This document shows positions 52,172-61,123 of a stretch of 64,000 nt of DNA, piece by piece. The position numbers and the translations under genes are program-made. Source of the stretch: Novosphingobium sp. SG707 (GTDB lineage: Bacteria; Pseudomonadota; Alphaproteobacteria; Sphingomonadales; Sphingomonadaceae); contig NZ_JAAZQL010000005.1 of assembly GCF_012275515.1 (NCBI RefSeq), positions 1 through 64,000 on the forward strand, given 5' to 3'. The stretch's first letter is position 1. Every line of letters begins with the position of its first letter. The notes beneath the pieces were generated by a model. The model saw only the letters and a list, made by a program, of their open reading frames with translations. It ran no database searches and was not told the DNA's origin.

Positions 52172-53719
52172 TTAATGCGGGGCGCAGGTGAAGCGGCCCT
52201 GACCCTCCGAATATTGGGCAAAACCGGGATAGGGGCAGAGCGGCATCGTCTCCGTTCCCGTCCGGCGAAAGGCGTCGATGGCATCGGGCGCCGCGCCCTT
52301 TTCCACCCAATCGACCACCGCGCCCAGCAGGTCGAATGTGTCAAACGCATTGCCTCCGCCGCAATGGCCCATGCCCGGCACCATATAGAACCGGCTGGCA
52401 TCGGTGAAAGCCGAGCCATTGGCAGCGGCCGCGCGCTGCCAATAATCCCATGTGTCGAAGGCCGAGAACCACGGGTCGGAAACCCCGTGATAGAACAGCA
52501 CCTTGCCGCCATGGCCCAGAAAGCCCGACAGGTTGGTCCAGCGGTCGGTGTCGGTTAGCCCTTGCACGAAATCGGCGCGGATCGCTTCGATGCGGGCGTC
52601 GGGATCGAAGGTCAAGGCGCGGATCGGCGGGCCGAGCGGGCCAGGCATGCCGGTGGGCAGGAAGCCGGGGATGCCGCCCCCTGTGGCGATGATGCCCGTG
52701 TCATAGGGATAGGGCGAATAGAGCGCATGGCCCGCCTTGTCGCGCGGGGGCTGGAAGGCGCGTTCGAGCACCTCGGCCTGAAGCGGCGAGAGGCAATTCT
52801 GCGCCGCGCCGGGCGCGCAGACCAATGCGGCGGGGCGGAAATGACAGGCCGCCACATTAGCTATCATGCCGTCCTTGCGCCCGTCCAGCGCGTCGCATTG
52901 GTTCAACACGCCATCGAGGATTGTCTTGCGGTCGGCGGCGGAAAAGATCTGCGCGGGGATCGGCAATCCGGCTTCGTCGCGCGGGGCGGCCTGGTTGAAG
53001 GTGACGGCGGCATAGGTGGTGGCCAGATTGGAATTGCCGGTGCGCATCGCGGGCGCACCAATCACCAGCCCGTCGAACAATTCGGGATAGCGCTGGGCCG
53101 CCAGCATCGTCTCGCGCCCGCCGGTCGAACAGCCCGCCATATAGGAGCGCGCGATCGGGCGGCGGTAATAGGCCCGCGTGATCGCCTTGCCCAGCAGCGC
53201 CACTTCGCGCACCGAGCTTTCGGCAAAATCGAGGGCGGCGCGTTGGTCGACCATGAAATCCCTGTTGAAAACCGCGCCCTTGTGGCCGCTGTCATGGCTG
53301 ATGACGGCAAAACCGCGCGCCAGAGCGGGGACCTTGCCCGAGGCCGCCGCGCCGATGGGCGGGCGGATCGTGCCGTTCAGCCCGCCCCCGCCCTGCAGCA
53401 GAAAGCGCCCCTGCCAATTGGCGGGCAGGGCGATGGCAAAGCCGATGCCATAGGTGGTGCCCTTGGATTGGCGGGCATTGATCGTGCCTTCGACCCGGCA
53501 ATGGGCGGGCAGTTCGACCGGCGGCGCGCCCATTTCGCCCGGCGCCGTGCCTGCCGGGATCATGCGGGCCGAGGTGATCGCCACGCCGGGGCCGAAATTC
53601 TCGCGCGCCATGGCCGCACAGGCGCCCGCCCCAGAGGCGGGAGGAGCCGCCATGGCCGGGGAGGCGGCCAGCAGCAGCGGCGTCAGCAACAGGCCGGAGC
53701 GCACGGAAAGCAGAGACAT
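52172..53719 (-). CDS. Tannase/feruloyl esterase family protein
   Basis: A secreted alpha/beta hydrolase of 515 residues with a signal peptide ending SPAMA. The nucleophile elbow is AGCSTGGRE, preceded by the family motif GFAVISHDSGHKG. The catalytic Asp and His are probably in YHGVSDPWFS and GMGHCGGG; paired cysteines form the CS-D-HC disulfide typical of the family (GCSTGG with HCGGG). The family hydrolyses galloyl, feruloyl or related aromatic esters. Substrate is not determinable. The Met at 53719 is preferred over the upstream frame. Confidence 0.87.
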   Translation of the reverse strand: MSLLSVRSGLLLTPLLLAASPAMAAPPASGAGACAAMARENFGPGVAITSARMIPAGTAPGEMGAPPVELPAHCRVEGTINARQSKGTTYGIGFAIALPANWQGRFLLQGGGGLNGTIRPPIGAAASGKVPALARGFAVISHDSGHKGAVFNRDFMVDQRAALDFAESSVREVALLGKAITRAYYRRPIARSYMAGCSTGGRETMLAAQRYPELFDGLVIGAPAMRTGNSNLATTYAAVTFNQAAPRDEAGLPIPAQIFSAADRKTILDGVLNQCDALDGRKDGMIANVAACHFRPAALVCAPGAAQNCLSPLQAEVLERAFQPPRDKAGHALYSPYPYDTGIIATGGGIPGFLPTGMPGPLGPPIRALTFDPDARIEAIRADFVQGLTDTDRWTNLSGFLGHGGKVLFYHGVSDPWFSAFDTWDYWQRAAAANGSAFTDASRFYMVPGMGHCGGGNAFDTFDLLGAVVDWVEKGAAPDAIDAFRRTGTETMPLCPYPGFAQYSEGQGRFTCAPH

Positions 53720-53744
53720 GGGGGGCGGTCCTCTCAACGCAGGT

Positions 53745-53775
53745 TTGTATCAACCTTTCGTTGTAAGGTATGACA
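53745..53775 (-). promoter_or_regulatory. Dyad upstream of the tannase-family gene
   Basis: ACCTT and AAGGT arms seven bases apart, with partly symmetric flanks, lie 34-50 bp before the start codon. They could bind a GntR- or IclR-type regulator. No regulator gene is adjacent. Confidence 0.3.
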
Positions 53776-53830
53776 ATCCCGTCGCCCGCTGACAAGAATT
53801 TTCAGGCCCCGGCCATCGCGGCGCGGGCGT

Positions 53831-54286
53831 TCAATGCAGCAAAGTGTCGGCCGGAATATCGAACTGCGCGCTGCCCGCCATTTGCCCCTGCGCGCCGTTG
53901 AGCGCGCCCGCCAGCGCGCCAAGACAGGCCAGCGTCAGACTGGCCCCGCCCGAGGTGGTTTCCTCAAAGCGATAGGGCAGCAGGACCGAGGCCAGCGGCG
54001 TGCCGTCGGCCCCGCGCGACAGGCAAAAACCGCTGTCCTCGCCCATCAGGATCATGGCCGCGCTTTCCATCGCGCCGACGGCCAGAACCGCCTCGATACG
54101 ATCACGCGATGGCGGCATGAGGCCCTGCAGCAAAGGTGTTTCCGGCGCATGGTCGAGCAGATCGAGGAACAGGCGCAGCAGATGGATCTCCTGCCCGGCC
54201 TGCGCCTCTTTTATGGTCCGGGCCAGTTCGTCCAGCCGGTGAAACCAATCCGAGCGATCCATCGGGATACCATTGCGCGCGCCCAT
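53831..54286 (-). CDS. Hypothetical protein, 151 aa
   Basis: From the Met at 54286 (AAAGGAAT upstream) the protein has a helical first part (RLDELARTIKEAQAGQEIHLLRLFLDLLDHA) and a small-residue-rich C-terminal part (SGGASLTLACLGALAGALNG). No family recognised, no signal peptide. It is transcribed toward the tannase-family gene but about 110 bp away. Confidence 0.55.
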   Translation of the reverse strand: MGARNGIPMDRSDWFHRLDELARTIKEAQAGQEIHLLRLFLDLLDHAPETPLLQGLMPPSRDRIEAVLAVGAMESAAMILMGEDSGFCLSRGADGTPLASVLLPYRFEETTSGGASLTLACLGALAGALNGAQGQMAGSAQFDIPADTLLH

Positions 54287-54397
54287 CTTATTCCTTTCGT
54301 TGGTGGGCGGTTTGTACACGATGGGTTTGCGGAGAAACTTGCGGCGACCCCCTGTATTTAGCGCTAGGCGGCATTAACCATGCGGGGGCCGAAAATT

Positions 54398-56212
54398 TTA
54401 ACCCTTGCGCCGCGCCGCGATGCGTTCATCCACCCGCCGTTCCAGCATGGCCAGCGGCAGGATGCCGTCCTTGAGCACGTCATGAAACCAGCCCATGTCG
54501 AATTTGGCCCCCAGCGCCTTTTGCGCCTTTTCGCGCTGGGCCACCCAGACATTATGGCCGATCTTGTAGCTGCACGCCTGGCCGATCATGCAGATATAGC
54601 GTTCGATTTCGCTCTGGCTGCGCCCGCGGACAAAGCCGGTGGTGTCCATCATATAGCGCGTGGCCTCTTCGCGGCTCCAGCGCTTGGTATGGATGCCGGT
54701 GTCGACCACCAGTCGCGTCGCGCGGAACAGCAGCGATTGCAGATAGCCCGCCTCGTCCAGCCCCGGCAGCGCGCCCAGTTCATAGGCCACCTGCTCGGCA
54801 TAGAGCGCCCAGCCCTCGGCATAGGCCGAATTGAACGTGTTGCGCAGCAGGAGCGGCAGATTACCCGCGCGCCGCACATAGGACAATTGCAGGTGATGGC
54901 CCGGCACGCCTTCGTGATAGGTCAGATCGGGCAGGCTGTATTTGGGCCAGTTGGCGGTGTCGCGCAGGTTGATCCAATAGATGGCCGGACGCGAGCCGTC
55001 GAAGGGTGCGCGATAGTAATAGCCGTTGGGCGCGCCATCCTGAATCTCGACCGGCACGCGGCGGATTTCCAGCGGATCGTTGGGCGGATCGTTAAAGGCC
55101 GCGCCCAGCTTTTGCTGCATCGCCGCCACGCTCTGGTTAAGGCTGGCCAGCAGCGCGGCGCGGCCCTCGTCCGTATTGGGATAAAGCTGATCGGGGCGGG
55201 TGTTGAGCGCGGCCAGACGCGCGCCGATGGTCCCCTGCGTCATGCCATTGGCGCGCAGCACCTTGTCCAGCCGGGCCGAAAGGTCGGCGACCTGCGCAAG
55301 GCCGATCTTGTGAATTTCTTCGGGCGTAAAGTTCGTGGTGGTCGCCTCGGCCAGAGCGGCGGCATAGATCGCCTCGCCATCCTTGACGCGCCAGATGCCG
55401 TCGCCCGCCGGGGTCTGTCCTTTCAGGCTTTCGACAAAGGCGATCTGGCGGTCGAGCGCGGGATAGACCTTGGCCGCGACAATGGCGGCGGCGCGGGTCT
55501 GCCAATCGCCGGCAATCCCCGCCTTGGCCGCGCGGCGCGCCAGCGAGGTGGCCATGCCGCTTTCCTCAGGCTTTGCCGCGCGCAGGCCCCGCAATTGGCC
55601 CAGCGTCAGATCCAGCGACCAGCCCGGCGCGATCAGCCCGCGCGCGATGCGCGATTTCTGCTTCTCGCTGTCCTGATCAATGGCCCGGTCAAACGCATCG
55701 AGCCGCGCCAGATAGGCATCGGCATCTTCTTTCGTGGCGACCGGATGCTGGCTGTCGAGGAAATCGGGCACTTCGAAATAGGCGCCGTCGGCCTGCGAGA
55801 GGACATAGGGGTTCTCGACATTCTCGATGCCGAATTTGGCCGAGGCAATCGCGCGATCCTCATACCACAGCGCCAGTTCGCGCTGCTGCGCCGCCGTGGG
55901 CGACAAGGTGGCCGGGTTGATCGCCCGCAGCGCTGCGGCAGCGCCCCGGCGATGGGCCACATAGCGCTCGAAACCGGCCTGGCTGCGGTCGTTGAGCAGG
56001 GATTTGAGCGGGGCGCGTTCGCCTTTGTCCAGCCCGATCGAGGTGGCATCCTGCGGCGACAGTTCGAGGCGCTCGTAAAAGATCCGGTCGGTCAGCGCGA
56101 CGAAAGCGGCGTCACCCTGTCCGGCGCCATCCCCGGCAGCGCGCGCGGTGATGGGCAGGGCGGCCGCCAGAGCGGCACCGGCGCCCGAGGAGAGGAATGC
56201 GCGTCTTTTCAT
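54398..56212 (-). CDS. DUF885-family putative metallopeptidase, Tat-exported
   Basis: A 604-residue protein with a Tat-like signal (MKRRAFLSSGAGAALAAALP, then ARA). The body is the helical DUF885 domain, which resembles M32/thermolysin-type carboxypeptidases. The likely zinc site is YHEGVPGHHLQLSY (HExxxxHH), followed by NSAYAEGWALYAEQVAYELG with a further Glu. It is probably a periplasmic peptidase. The start at 56212 excludes 42 non-native upstream codons. Confidence 0.85.
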   Translation of the reverse strand: MKRRAFLSSGAGAALAAALPITARAAGDGAGQGDAAFVALTDRIFYERLELSPQDATSIGLDKGERAPLKSLLNDRSQAGFERYVAHRRGAAAALRAINPATLSPTAAQQRELALWYEDRAIASAKFGIENVENPYVLSQADGAYFEVPDFLDSQHPVATKEDADAYLARLDAFDRAIDQDSEKQKSRIARGLIAPGWSLDLTLGQLRGLRAAKPEESGMATSLARRAAKAGIAGDWQTRAAAIVAAKVYPALDRQIAFVESLKGQTPAGDGIWRVKDGEAIYAAALAEATTTNFTPEEIHKIGLAQVADLSARLDKVLRANGMTQGTIGARLAALNTRPDQLYPNTDEGRAALLASLNQSVAAMQQKLGAAFNDPPNDPLEIRRVPVEIQDGAPNGYYYRAPFDGSRPAIYWINLRDTANWPKYSLPDLTYHEGVPGHHLQLSYVRRAGNLPLLLRNTFNSAYAEGWALYAEQVAYELGALPGLDEAGYLQSLLFRATRLVVDTGIHTKRWSREEATRYMMDTTGFVRGRSQSEIERYICMIGQACSYKIGHNVWVAQREKAQKALGAKFDMGWFHDVLKDGILPLAMLERRVDERIAARRKG

Positions 56213-56307
56213 ATCTGTCGCCCCATGCAAAACCTGTGACGGGCGGTTGTGTATCAGCATGCGCGTAATTGACAAAGATGAAAGTAAGGCGCGGTCCGGG
56301 CAAAGGA

Positions 56308-56335
56308 AGGCCCGCCGGATCGCTCCGGCGGGCCT
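56308..56335 (-). terminator. Terminator after the aceA-linked small gene
   Basis: AGGCCCGCCGG and CCGGCGGGCCT pair around ATCGCT, with TTCCTTT following on the minus strand. It is placed after the 56-codon gene downstream of aceA. Confidence 0.65.
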
Positions 56336-56384
56336 CAAGTCAACTCCTCCCCAGGAGTCTAAACGAAACTTGTGTCTGTTGTTC

Positions 56385-56555
56385 TTATCGGCGCGTCACG
56401 CTGCCCAGCCGGTGATACAGGTTCGAGAACTTGGCGGTTCCCGGTGCATCCTCATGGGCGCGCAGATAGAACAGTACCGCTTCCTGCAAGAGCCGGAAGT
56501 CCTCGGTCGAGAGGACGGCGCGGGCGCGGGCGGGTTCGCGAACTTGGGTCGTCAT
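56385..56555 (-). CDS. Small protein downstream of isocitrate lyase, 56 aa
   Basis: From the Met at 56555 (AGGAG upstream) the peptide reads as a basic start followed by a helix (LSTEDFRLLQEAVLFYLRAHED) and the tail FSNLYHRLGSVTRR. No known domain. It lies 139 bp after aceA on the same strand, beyond a terminator hairpin and a tandem repeat, and before its own terminator. It may be expressed by read-through from aceA. Confidence 0.6.
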   Translation of the reverse strand: MTTQVREPARARAVLSTEDFRLLQEAVLFYLRAHEDAPGTAKFSNLYHRLGSVTRR

Positions 56556-56599
56556 CGTCTTTCTCCTCATGCAAGAAGGGTTGGTAATCAAAAAGTAGG

Positions 56600-56627
56600 G
56601 CGGCCCCGGCCTACTGAGGCCGCCCCT
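56600..56627 (-). terminator. Intrinsic terminator between aceA and the small gene
   Basis: GGGCGGCC and GGCCGCCC arms with a 12-base loop are followed by TACTTTTTG on the minus strand. It should end most aceA transcripts and leave partial read-through into the 56-codon gene. Confidence 0.7.
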
Positions 56628-56638
56628 GCGGAGTTTTA

Positions 56639-56716
56639 CGCCGCGAACTGGTTCCCCTGCGGCTTTATGCCGCGAACTGGTTCCCCTGCGACTTTATGCC
56701 GCGAACTGGTTCATCG
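56639..56716 (-). repeat. 29-bp tandem repeat including the aceA stop region
   Basis: The block GCCGCGAACTGGTTC recurs at 56642, 56671 and 56700, exactly 29 bp apart. The third copy (upstream on the minus strand) encodes the genuine C-terminus NQFAA and stop of aceA. The other two repeat these codons and the stop after the gene, separated by CCCTGCGRCT-type spacers. The copies differ at very few positions, so the duplication is recent. Confidence 0.9.
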
Positions 56717-58289
56717 TGTTGTGGACACCACCGGCCTTGAGCGCGGCTTCGCCCGAGAAATATTCCTTGTGATCGTCGCCAATGTCGCTGCCCGACATGT
56801 TCTGGTGCTTGACGCAGGCGATGCCCTGACGGATTTCCTGACGCTGCACGCTCTTGACGTAACCCAGCATACCGGCCTCGCCGAAGTATTCCTTCGCCAG
56901 ATTGTCGGTGCTGAGCGCCGCCGTGTGATAGGTGGGCAGGGTGATCAGGTGGTGGAAAATCCCCGCCTGAGCCGCCGCATCCCGCTGGAAGGTGCGGATG
57001 CGTTCGTCGGCTTCGATGGCCAGTTCGGTGGCGTCATAATCGACGCTCATCAAACGGGCGCGGTCATAGGCCGACACATCCTTGCCCGCTTCGACCCAGG
57101 CGTCGAACACCTGCTGGCGGAAGTTCAGCGTCCAGTTGAACGAGGGGCTGTTGTTATACACCAGCTTGGCATTCGGGATCACCTCGCGGATACGGCTGAC
57201 CATGCCGCCGATCTGGCCGATATGCGGCTTTTCGGTTTCGATCCACAGCAGGTCCGCGCCGTTCTGAAGCGAGGTGATGCAGTCGAGAACGCAGCGGTCT
57301 TCCCCGGTGCCAGTGCGGAACTGGAACAGGTTGGAGGGCAGGCGCTTGGGACGCATCAGCTTGCCGTCGCGGGTGATCAGCACGTCGCCGTGGGTGATCT
57401 GATCGGCGGTCACTTCATCGCAGTCGAGGAAGCTGTTGTACTGATCGCCGATGTCGCCCTTTTCGCGGACATAGGCAATCTGCTTGGTCAGCCCCGCGCC
57501 CAGCGAGTCCGTGCGGGCCACGATCACACCATCGTCAACGCCCAGTTCGAGGAAGGCGTAACGCACCGCGCGGATCTTCGCGAGGAAGTCTTCGTGCGGA
57601 ACGGTGACCTTGCCGTCCTGGTGGCCGCACTGCTTTTCATCCGAAACCTGATTTTCGATCTGGATGCAGCAGGCGCCCGCCTCGATGAACTTCTTGGCCA
57701 GCAGATAGGTGGCTTCGGCATTGCCGAAACCGGCGTCAATGTCGGCGATGATCGGCACGATATGCGTCTGGAACTCGTCGATCTTGTGCAGGAGACGATG
57801 GGTATTGACCGCATCGCCGGCCGCTTTCGCCGCGTCGAGTTCGCGGAACAGACCGCCCAGCTCGCGGGCGTCGGCCTGACGCAGGAAGGTGTAAAGTTCC
57901 TCGATCAGATCCGACACGCTGGTCTTTTCATGCATCGACTGATCGGGCAGCGGCCCGAATTCGCTGCGCAGCGCCGCAACCATCCAGCCCGAAAGATAGA
58001 GGTAGCGGCCCTTGGTGCTGCCGAAATGCTTCTTGATCGAAATGAGCTTCTGCTGACCGATGAAGCCGTGCCAGCAGCCCAGCGACTGGGTGTAATTGGC
58101 AGGGTCGGCGTCATAGGCGGCCATGTCCTGACGCATGATCTTGGCGGTATAGCGCGCAATATCAAGGCCGGTGCGGAAACGGTTCTGCAGGCGCATGCGG
58201 GCCACATTGGCCGCGTCGATGCCGTTCCATGTGTCGGTGTTAGGACCAATGGCCGTGTTGGCTTCGGCGATGGTGGACTGGTACGTCAT
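56694..58289 (-). CDS. aceA: Isocitrate lyase AceA
   Basis: AceA splits isocitrate into glyoxylate and succinate in the glyoxylate shunt. The 531-residue protein matches the long bacterial form. The catalytic loop is KQCGH (KKCGH in most others), followed by QDGKVTVP; VARTDSLGA, LLWIETEKPHIGQI and YNNSPSFNW complete the active site. The start is the ATG at 58289, after which TYQSTIAEAN follows; earlier in-frame codons are not native. It is divergent from the ScfR/RamB-like regulator, with paired operators between. Confidence 0.95.
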   Translation of the reverse strand: MTYQSTIAEANTAIGPNTDTWNGIDAANVARMRLQNRFRTGLDIARYTAKIMRQDMAAYDADPANYTQSLGCWHGFIGQQKLISIKKHFGSTKGRYLYLSGWMVAALRSEFGPLPDQSMHEKTSVSDLIEELYTFLRQADARELGGLFRELDAAKAAGDAVNTHRLLHKIDEFQTHIVPIIADIDAGFGNAEATYLLAKKFIEAGACCIQIENQVSDEKQCGHQDGKVTVPHEDFLAKIRAVRYAFLELGVDDGVIVARTDSLGAGLTKQIAYVREKGDIGDQYNSFLDCDEVTADQITHGDVLITRDGKLMRPKRLPSNLFQFRTGTGEDRCVLDCITSLQNGADLLWIETEKPHIGQIGGMVSRIREVIPNAKLVYNNSPSFNWTLNFRQQVFDAWVEAGKDVSAYDRARLMSVDYDATELAIEADERIRTFQRDAAAQAGIFHHLITLPTYHTAALSTDNLAKEYFGEAGMLGYVKSVQRQEIRQGIACVKHQNMSGSDIGDDHKEYFSGEAALKAGGVHNTMNQFAA

Positions 58290-58399
58290 GGCTTCAACTC
58301 CCGCTGGGTGTAACGCGCCCATCAATTGCCGGGCATCTGCGTTGTTGAAGCCTGTTTATGCCGGGGCCGGGCCGAAGAAAATTCACGGCGAAGTGCGGC

Positions 58400-58413
58400 T
58401 GTAAAACTTTACA
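58400..58413. promoter_or_regulatory. Palindromic operator candidate of the glyoxylate regulator
   Basis: TGTAAAACTTTACA is a palindrome with TGTAAA/TTTACA arms two bases apart, located between aceA and its divergent XRE-type regulator. RamB/ScfR regulators bind AACTTT-containing sites in this kind of location. Confidence 0.6.
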
Positions 58414-58422
58414 TCTTTTGTC

Positions 58423-58436
58423 TGTAAAGTTGTATA
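58423..58436. promoter_or_regulatory. Second operator half-match
   Basis: TGTAAAGTTGTATA repeats the TGTAAA half-site 23 bp after the first site, about two helical turns. It may allow cooperative binding. Confidence 0.45.
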
Positions 58437-58469
58437 GACATGACAAGACAGCCATGAGAGGATGCCGCC

Positions 58470-59867
58470 ATGTCCGGACCGAAACCCTTGTATATGGGGC
58501 CGCGCCTCAAACGCCTGCGCCGCGAACTGGGGCTGACGCAGCAGGCGATGGCGGCCGATCTTGAAATCTCGCCCTCCTATGTCGCCCTGCTCGAACGCAA
58601 CCAGCGGCCCTTTACCGCCGATCTCGTGCTGCGACTCGCACGTGCCTATCGACTTGATCTCGACGATCTGGGCGGGGATGAGGGCGCCGATTACGGCCGC
58701 CGGTTGCAGGACGTCCTGCGCGATCCGATTTTTGCCGATATTGACCTGCCCGCGCTGGAGGTTGCCGATCTGGCCACCTCTTTCCCCGGCATTTCAGAGG
58801 CTTTGCTGCGGCTCCACGGCGCTTATACGCGCGAACAGGCCGCGCTGGCCGACCTCTCGGCGGGCGGGGGCAGCCAGACGCCCGACCCCGTGGCCGAGGC
58901 TCGGCGCTTTATCTCCTCCCGCCGCAACTGGTTCCCCTCGCTCGACGCGCGCGCCGAGGGCATCGCCGCCCTCGTGGCCGAAGCGGGCGATCCCAAAGCG
59001 TACCTTGCCCAGCGCCACGGCATCCGCACCCGCAGCCTGCCCGACCATGTGATGATGGGCGCGATCCGCCGCTTTGACCGGCACAATCAGCAATTGCTGC
59101 TGGTCGATACGCTCTCGGCCAATACTGCGCGGTTTCAGGCGGCGCTGCAGGTGGCCTATCAGGAATGCCGGGGCGACATCAACGCCCTGACCCGCGAGGG
59201 CGGGTTCGCCAGCCAGACCACATCGAACCTCGTCCGCCGCGCGTTGGCGGGCTATGTCGCGGCGGCCATTCTGATGCCCTATGACGCCTTCGCTCGCGCG
59301 GTCGAGGAGCGGCGCTATGATATCGAGGCCGTCGCCCGCCTGTTCGGCACCAGCTTTGAACAGACCGCCCACCGCATGACCACGCTGCACAAGCCCAATG
59401 CGGAAAAGGTGCCCTTCTTCTTCCTGCGCCTCGATGCGGCGGGGAATATCTCGAAACGGCTCGACGGCGCGGGTTTCCCCTTTGCCTCGCATGGTGGTGG
59501 ATGCCCGCTCTGGAACGTCCACGATGCCTTCGCCGCGCCGGGCCGCGTCCACACGCAATGGCTCGAACTGCCCGATGGGCAGCGCTTCTTCTCCATCGCC
59601 CGCACCGTCGAATCGGGCGGCGGCGGATACCGCCAGCCCCGGATCCTGCGCGCCGTTGCCCTTGCCTGCGCCGCCGAGCATGCGCCTCGCCTGATCTATG
59701 CCGAAGGGGCCGATCCGCGCCGGGTGGAGGCCGCGCCTATCGGGGTGTCGTGTCGTTTGTGTCATCGCCCGGATTGTGCGGCGCGGGCCTTGCCGCCGAT
59801 CGGGCGTGAGGTGATGGCCGAGGATTATCGGCGGGGGGCGGCGCCGTTTGGGTTGGCGGAGAGTTAG
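58470..59867 (+). CDS. ScfR/RamB-type XRE regulator with DUF2083
   Basis: A 465-residue regulator. An XRE helix-turn-helix occupies about residues 10-65 (GLTQQAMAADLEISPSYVALLERNQRP). The M78/ImmA-like middle follows, but the HExxH motif expected there is not present; the matching helix reads NLVRRALAGYVAAAILMP. The C-terminal DUF2083 has cysteines in SCRLCHRPDCAAR. Such proteins sense acyl-CoA and control acetate and propionate genes such as isocitrate lyase. It is divergent from aceA and probably activates or represses it. Confidence 0.87.
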   Translation: MSGPKPLYMGPRLKRLRRELGLTQQAMAADLEISPSYVALLERNQRPFTADLVLRLARAYRLDLDDLGGDEGADYGRRLQDVLRDPIFADIDLPALEVADLATSFPGISEALLRLHGAYTREQAALADLSAGGGSQTPDPVAEARRFISSRRNWFPSLDARAEGIAALVAEAGDPKAYLAQRHGIRTRSLPDHVMMGAIRRFDRHNQQLLLVDTLSANTARFQAALQVAYQECRGDINALTREGGFASQTTSNLVRRALAGYVAAAILMPYDAFARAVEERRYDIEAVARLFGTSFEQTAHRMTTLHKPNAEKVPFFFLRLDAAGNISKRLDGAGFPFASHGGGCPLWNVHDAFAAPGRVHTQWLELPDGQRFFSIARTVESGGGGYRQPRILRAVALACAAEHAPRLIYAEGADPRRVEAAPIGVSCRLCHRPDCAARALPPIGREVMAEDYRRGAAPFGLAES

Positions 59868-59886
59868 GGATTTATGCCTCCGGCGG

Positions 59887-59908
59887 GCAAAGGGACTCGT
59901 CCCTTTGC
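59887..59908 (+). terminator. Short hairpin after the regulator gene
   Basis: GCAAAGGGAC and GTCCCTTTGC pair around a two-base loop, 19 bp after the stop codon. No T-run follows. It resembles intergenic hairpins scattered in sphingomonad genomes. Confidence 0.5.
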
Positions 59909-59947
59909 AATCCCATAAATGGGGGTGGGTTTGAGAGGGTGGGAGGT

Positions 59948-60001
59948 TTTTAAAGCCTGCGGCGCGGAGAGCCTGCGTTAAAGGCGCCGCAGGCTTTAAA
60001 A
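59948..60001. repeat. Large 18-bp-arm inverted repeat
   Basis: Perfect 18-base arms TTTTAAAGCCTGCGGCGC and its complement enclose an 18-base loop that itself contains GCCTGCG, part of the arm. It is a stable cruciform or RNA hairpin between convergent genes. T and A runs at the arm ends allow termination in both directions. Confidence 0.8.
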
Positions 60002-60064
60002 TTCAAACGATGCGTCCGACACCGGGCGTCGAACCCATGGCGCAACGCAGACAGTAACGGGAGC

Positions 60065-60084
60065 GCGAGGGTCTAGACCCTCGC
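60065..60084. repeat. 20-bp perfect palindrome
   Basis: GCGAGGGTCTAGACCCTCGC is self-complementary over all 20 bases. It lies 14 bp before the LysR gene's stop (minus strand end at 60098). Confidence 0.85.
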
Positions 60085-60097
60085 ATCTAAAACTCCC

Positions 60098-61009
60098 TCA
60101 ATCCCTGGCCCACTCCGCCCCCGCCAGCCTCGCCGCCAGAAACTCGATCAGCGCCACCACCCGGGCAGGCCGCAGCGCGCCGGGCGGCGTCACCAGATGG
60201 AGCGCGATATCGGGAATGCGCCACTCTGGCAGAATTTCGACCAGCGCCCCGCTGGCCAGATGTTCCCAGACCATGAAGTCGGGCTGGAGCGCCATGCCTT
60301 TGCCAGCCAGTAGCGCCGGGGTGAGGGCATCGGCATTGTTGGCGGACAGGCACCCTTCGACGGTGACGATATAATCGCCCTGACTGGCATGGGAGAACCG
60401 CCAGACTCCCGGCGCGGCAAGGTTGGAGTAGAGCAGCGCGGGCAGGGCGGCCAGATCGCGCGGATGGCCCGGCGCGCCGTGTTCCGCCAAAAAACCGGGG
60501 CTGGCCACCAGCGGTCGGCGCACCTTGCACAGGCGGCGCGCGCGCAGCGAACTGTCCTCCAGCCCCGCGATGCGCAGCACCACATCATGCCCGCCTCCCA
60601 CCACATCGACCAGCGCGTCGGACAGGTCGAGATCGACGTGAACCTGCGGGTAGGCCGCCATGAATTCGGGCAGGATCGGCGCGACATGGCGCAGGCCAAA
60701 GCTCATCGGCACGGCGAGGCGCACCGTGCCGCGCGGGGTGAGCCCTTGCGCGCTGGCTTCGGCCTCGGCCGCTTCGCCATCGGACAGGATGCGGCGCGCG
60801 CGGTCCAGCACGCCCTTGCCGCTCTCGGTCAGCGCAAGACGGCGCGAGGTGCGATGCAGCAGCGGCACGCCAAGCCGCATTTCCAGCCGGGTCATCGCCT
60901 TGGACACGGTGGGTTTGGACAGGCCCAAGGCTTGGGCCGCCCCGGCAAACGATCCATGCTCGACCACCTTGGCAAAGATCGCCCATGCCTCAAGATCGGG
61001 CAAGCTCAT
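60098..61009 (-). CDS. LysR-family transcriptional regulator
   Basis: The 303-residue protein has the N-terminal winged helix ([35 protein letters not shown]) and a periplasmic-binding-like effector domain ([42 protein letters not shown]). It is divergent from two pirin genes, with a 114 bp gap. LysR-pirin pairs are common, and the regulator probably controls the pirins. AAAGGA precedes the ATG. Confidence 0.88.
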   Translation of the reverse strand: MSLPDLEAWAIFAKVVEHGSFAGAAQALGLSKPTVSKAMTRLEMRLGVPLLHRTSRRLALTESGKGVLDRARRILSDGEAAEAEASAQGLTPRGTVRLAVPMSFGLRHVAPILPEFMAAYPQVHVDLDLSDALVDVVGGGHDVVLRIAGLEDSSLRARRLCKVRRPLVASPGFLAEHGAPGHPRDLAALPALLYSNLAAPGVWRFSHASQGDYIVTVEGCLSANNADALTPALLAGKGMALQPDFMVWEHLASGALVEILPEWRIPDIALHLVTPPGALRPARVVALIEFLAARLAGAEWARD

Positions 61010-61123
61010 TGGTAAAATCCTTTCACCGATGCTTTTCCATCATTGCCATTTCTTTGCGCGGCGCAATCCCTATCTTGGCCCCAGCAGCCGCGTATCCATA
61101 CAGCGGCGCACTGGAGAAAGCCG

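Noticed and set aside
54380-56239. 619-codon plus-strand ORF opposite the DUF885 gene
   Set aside because: Antisense shadow; the minus strand has a Tat signal and an intact metal motif.
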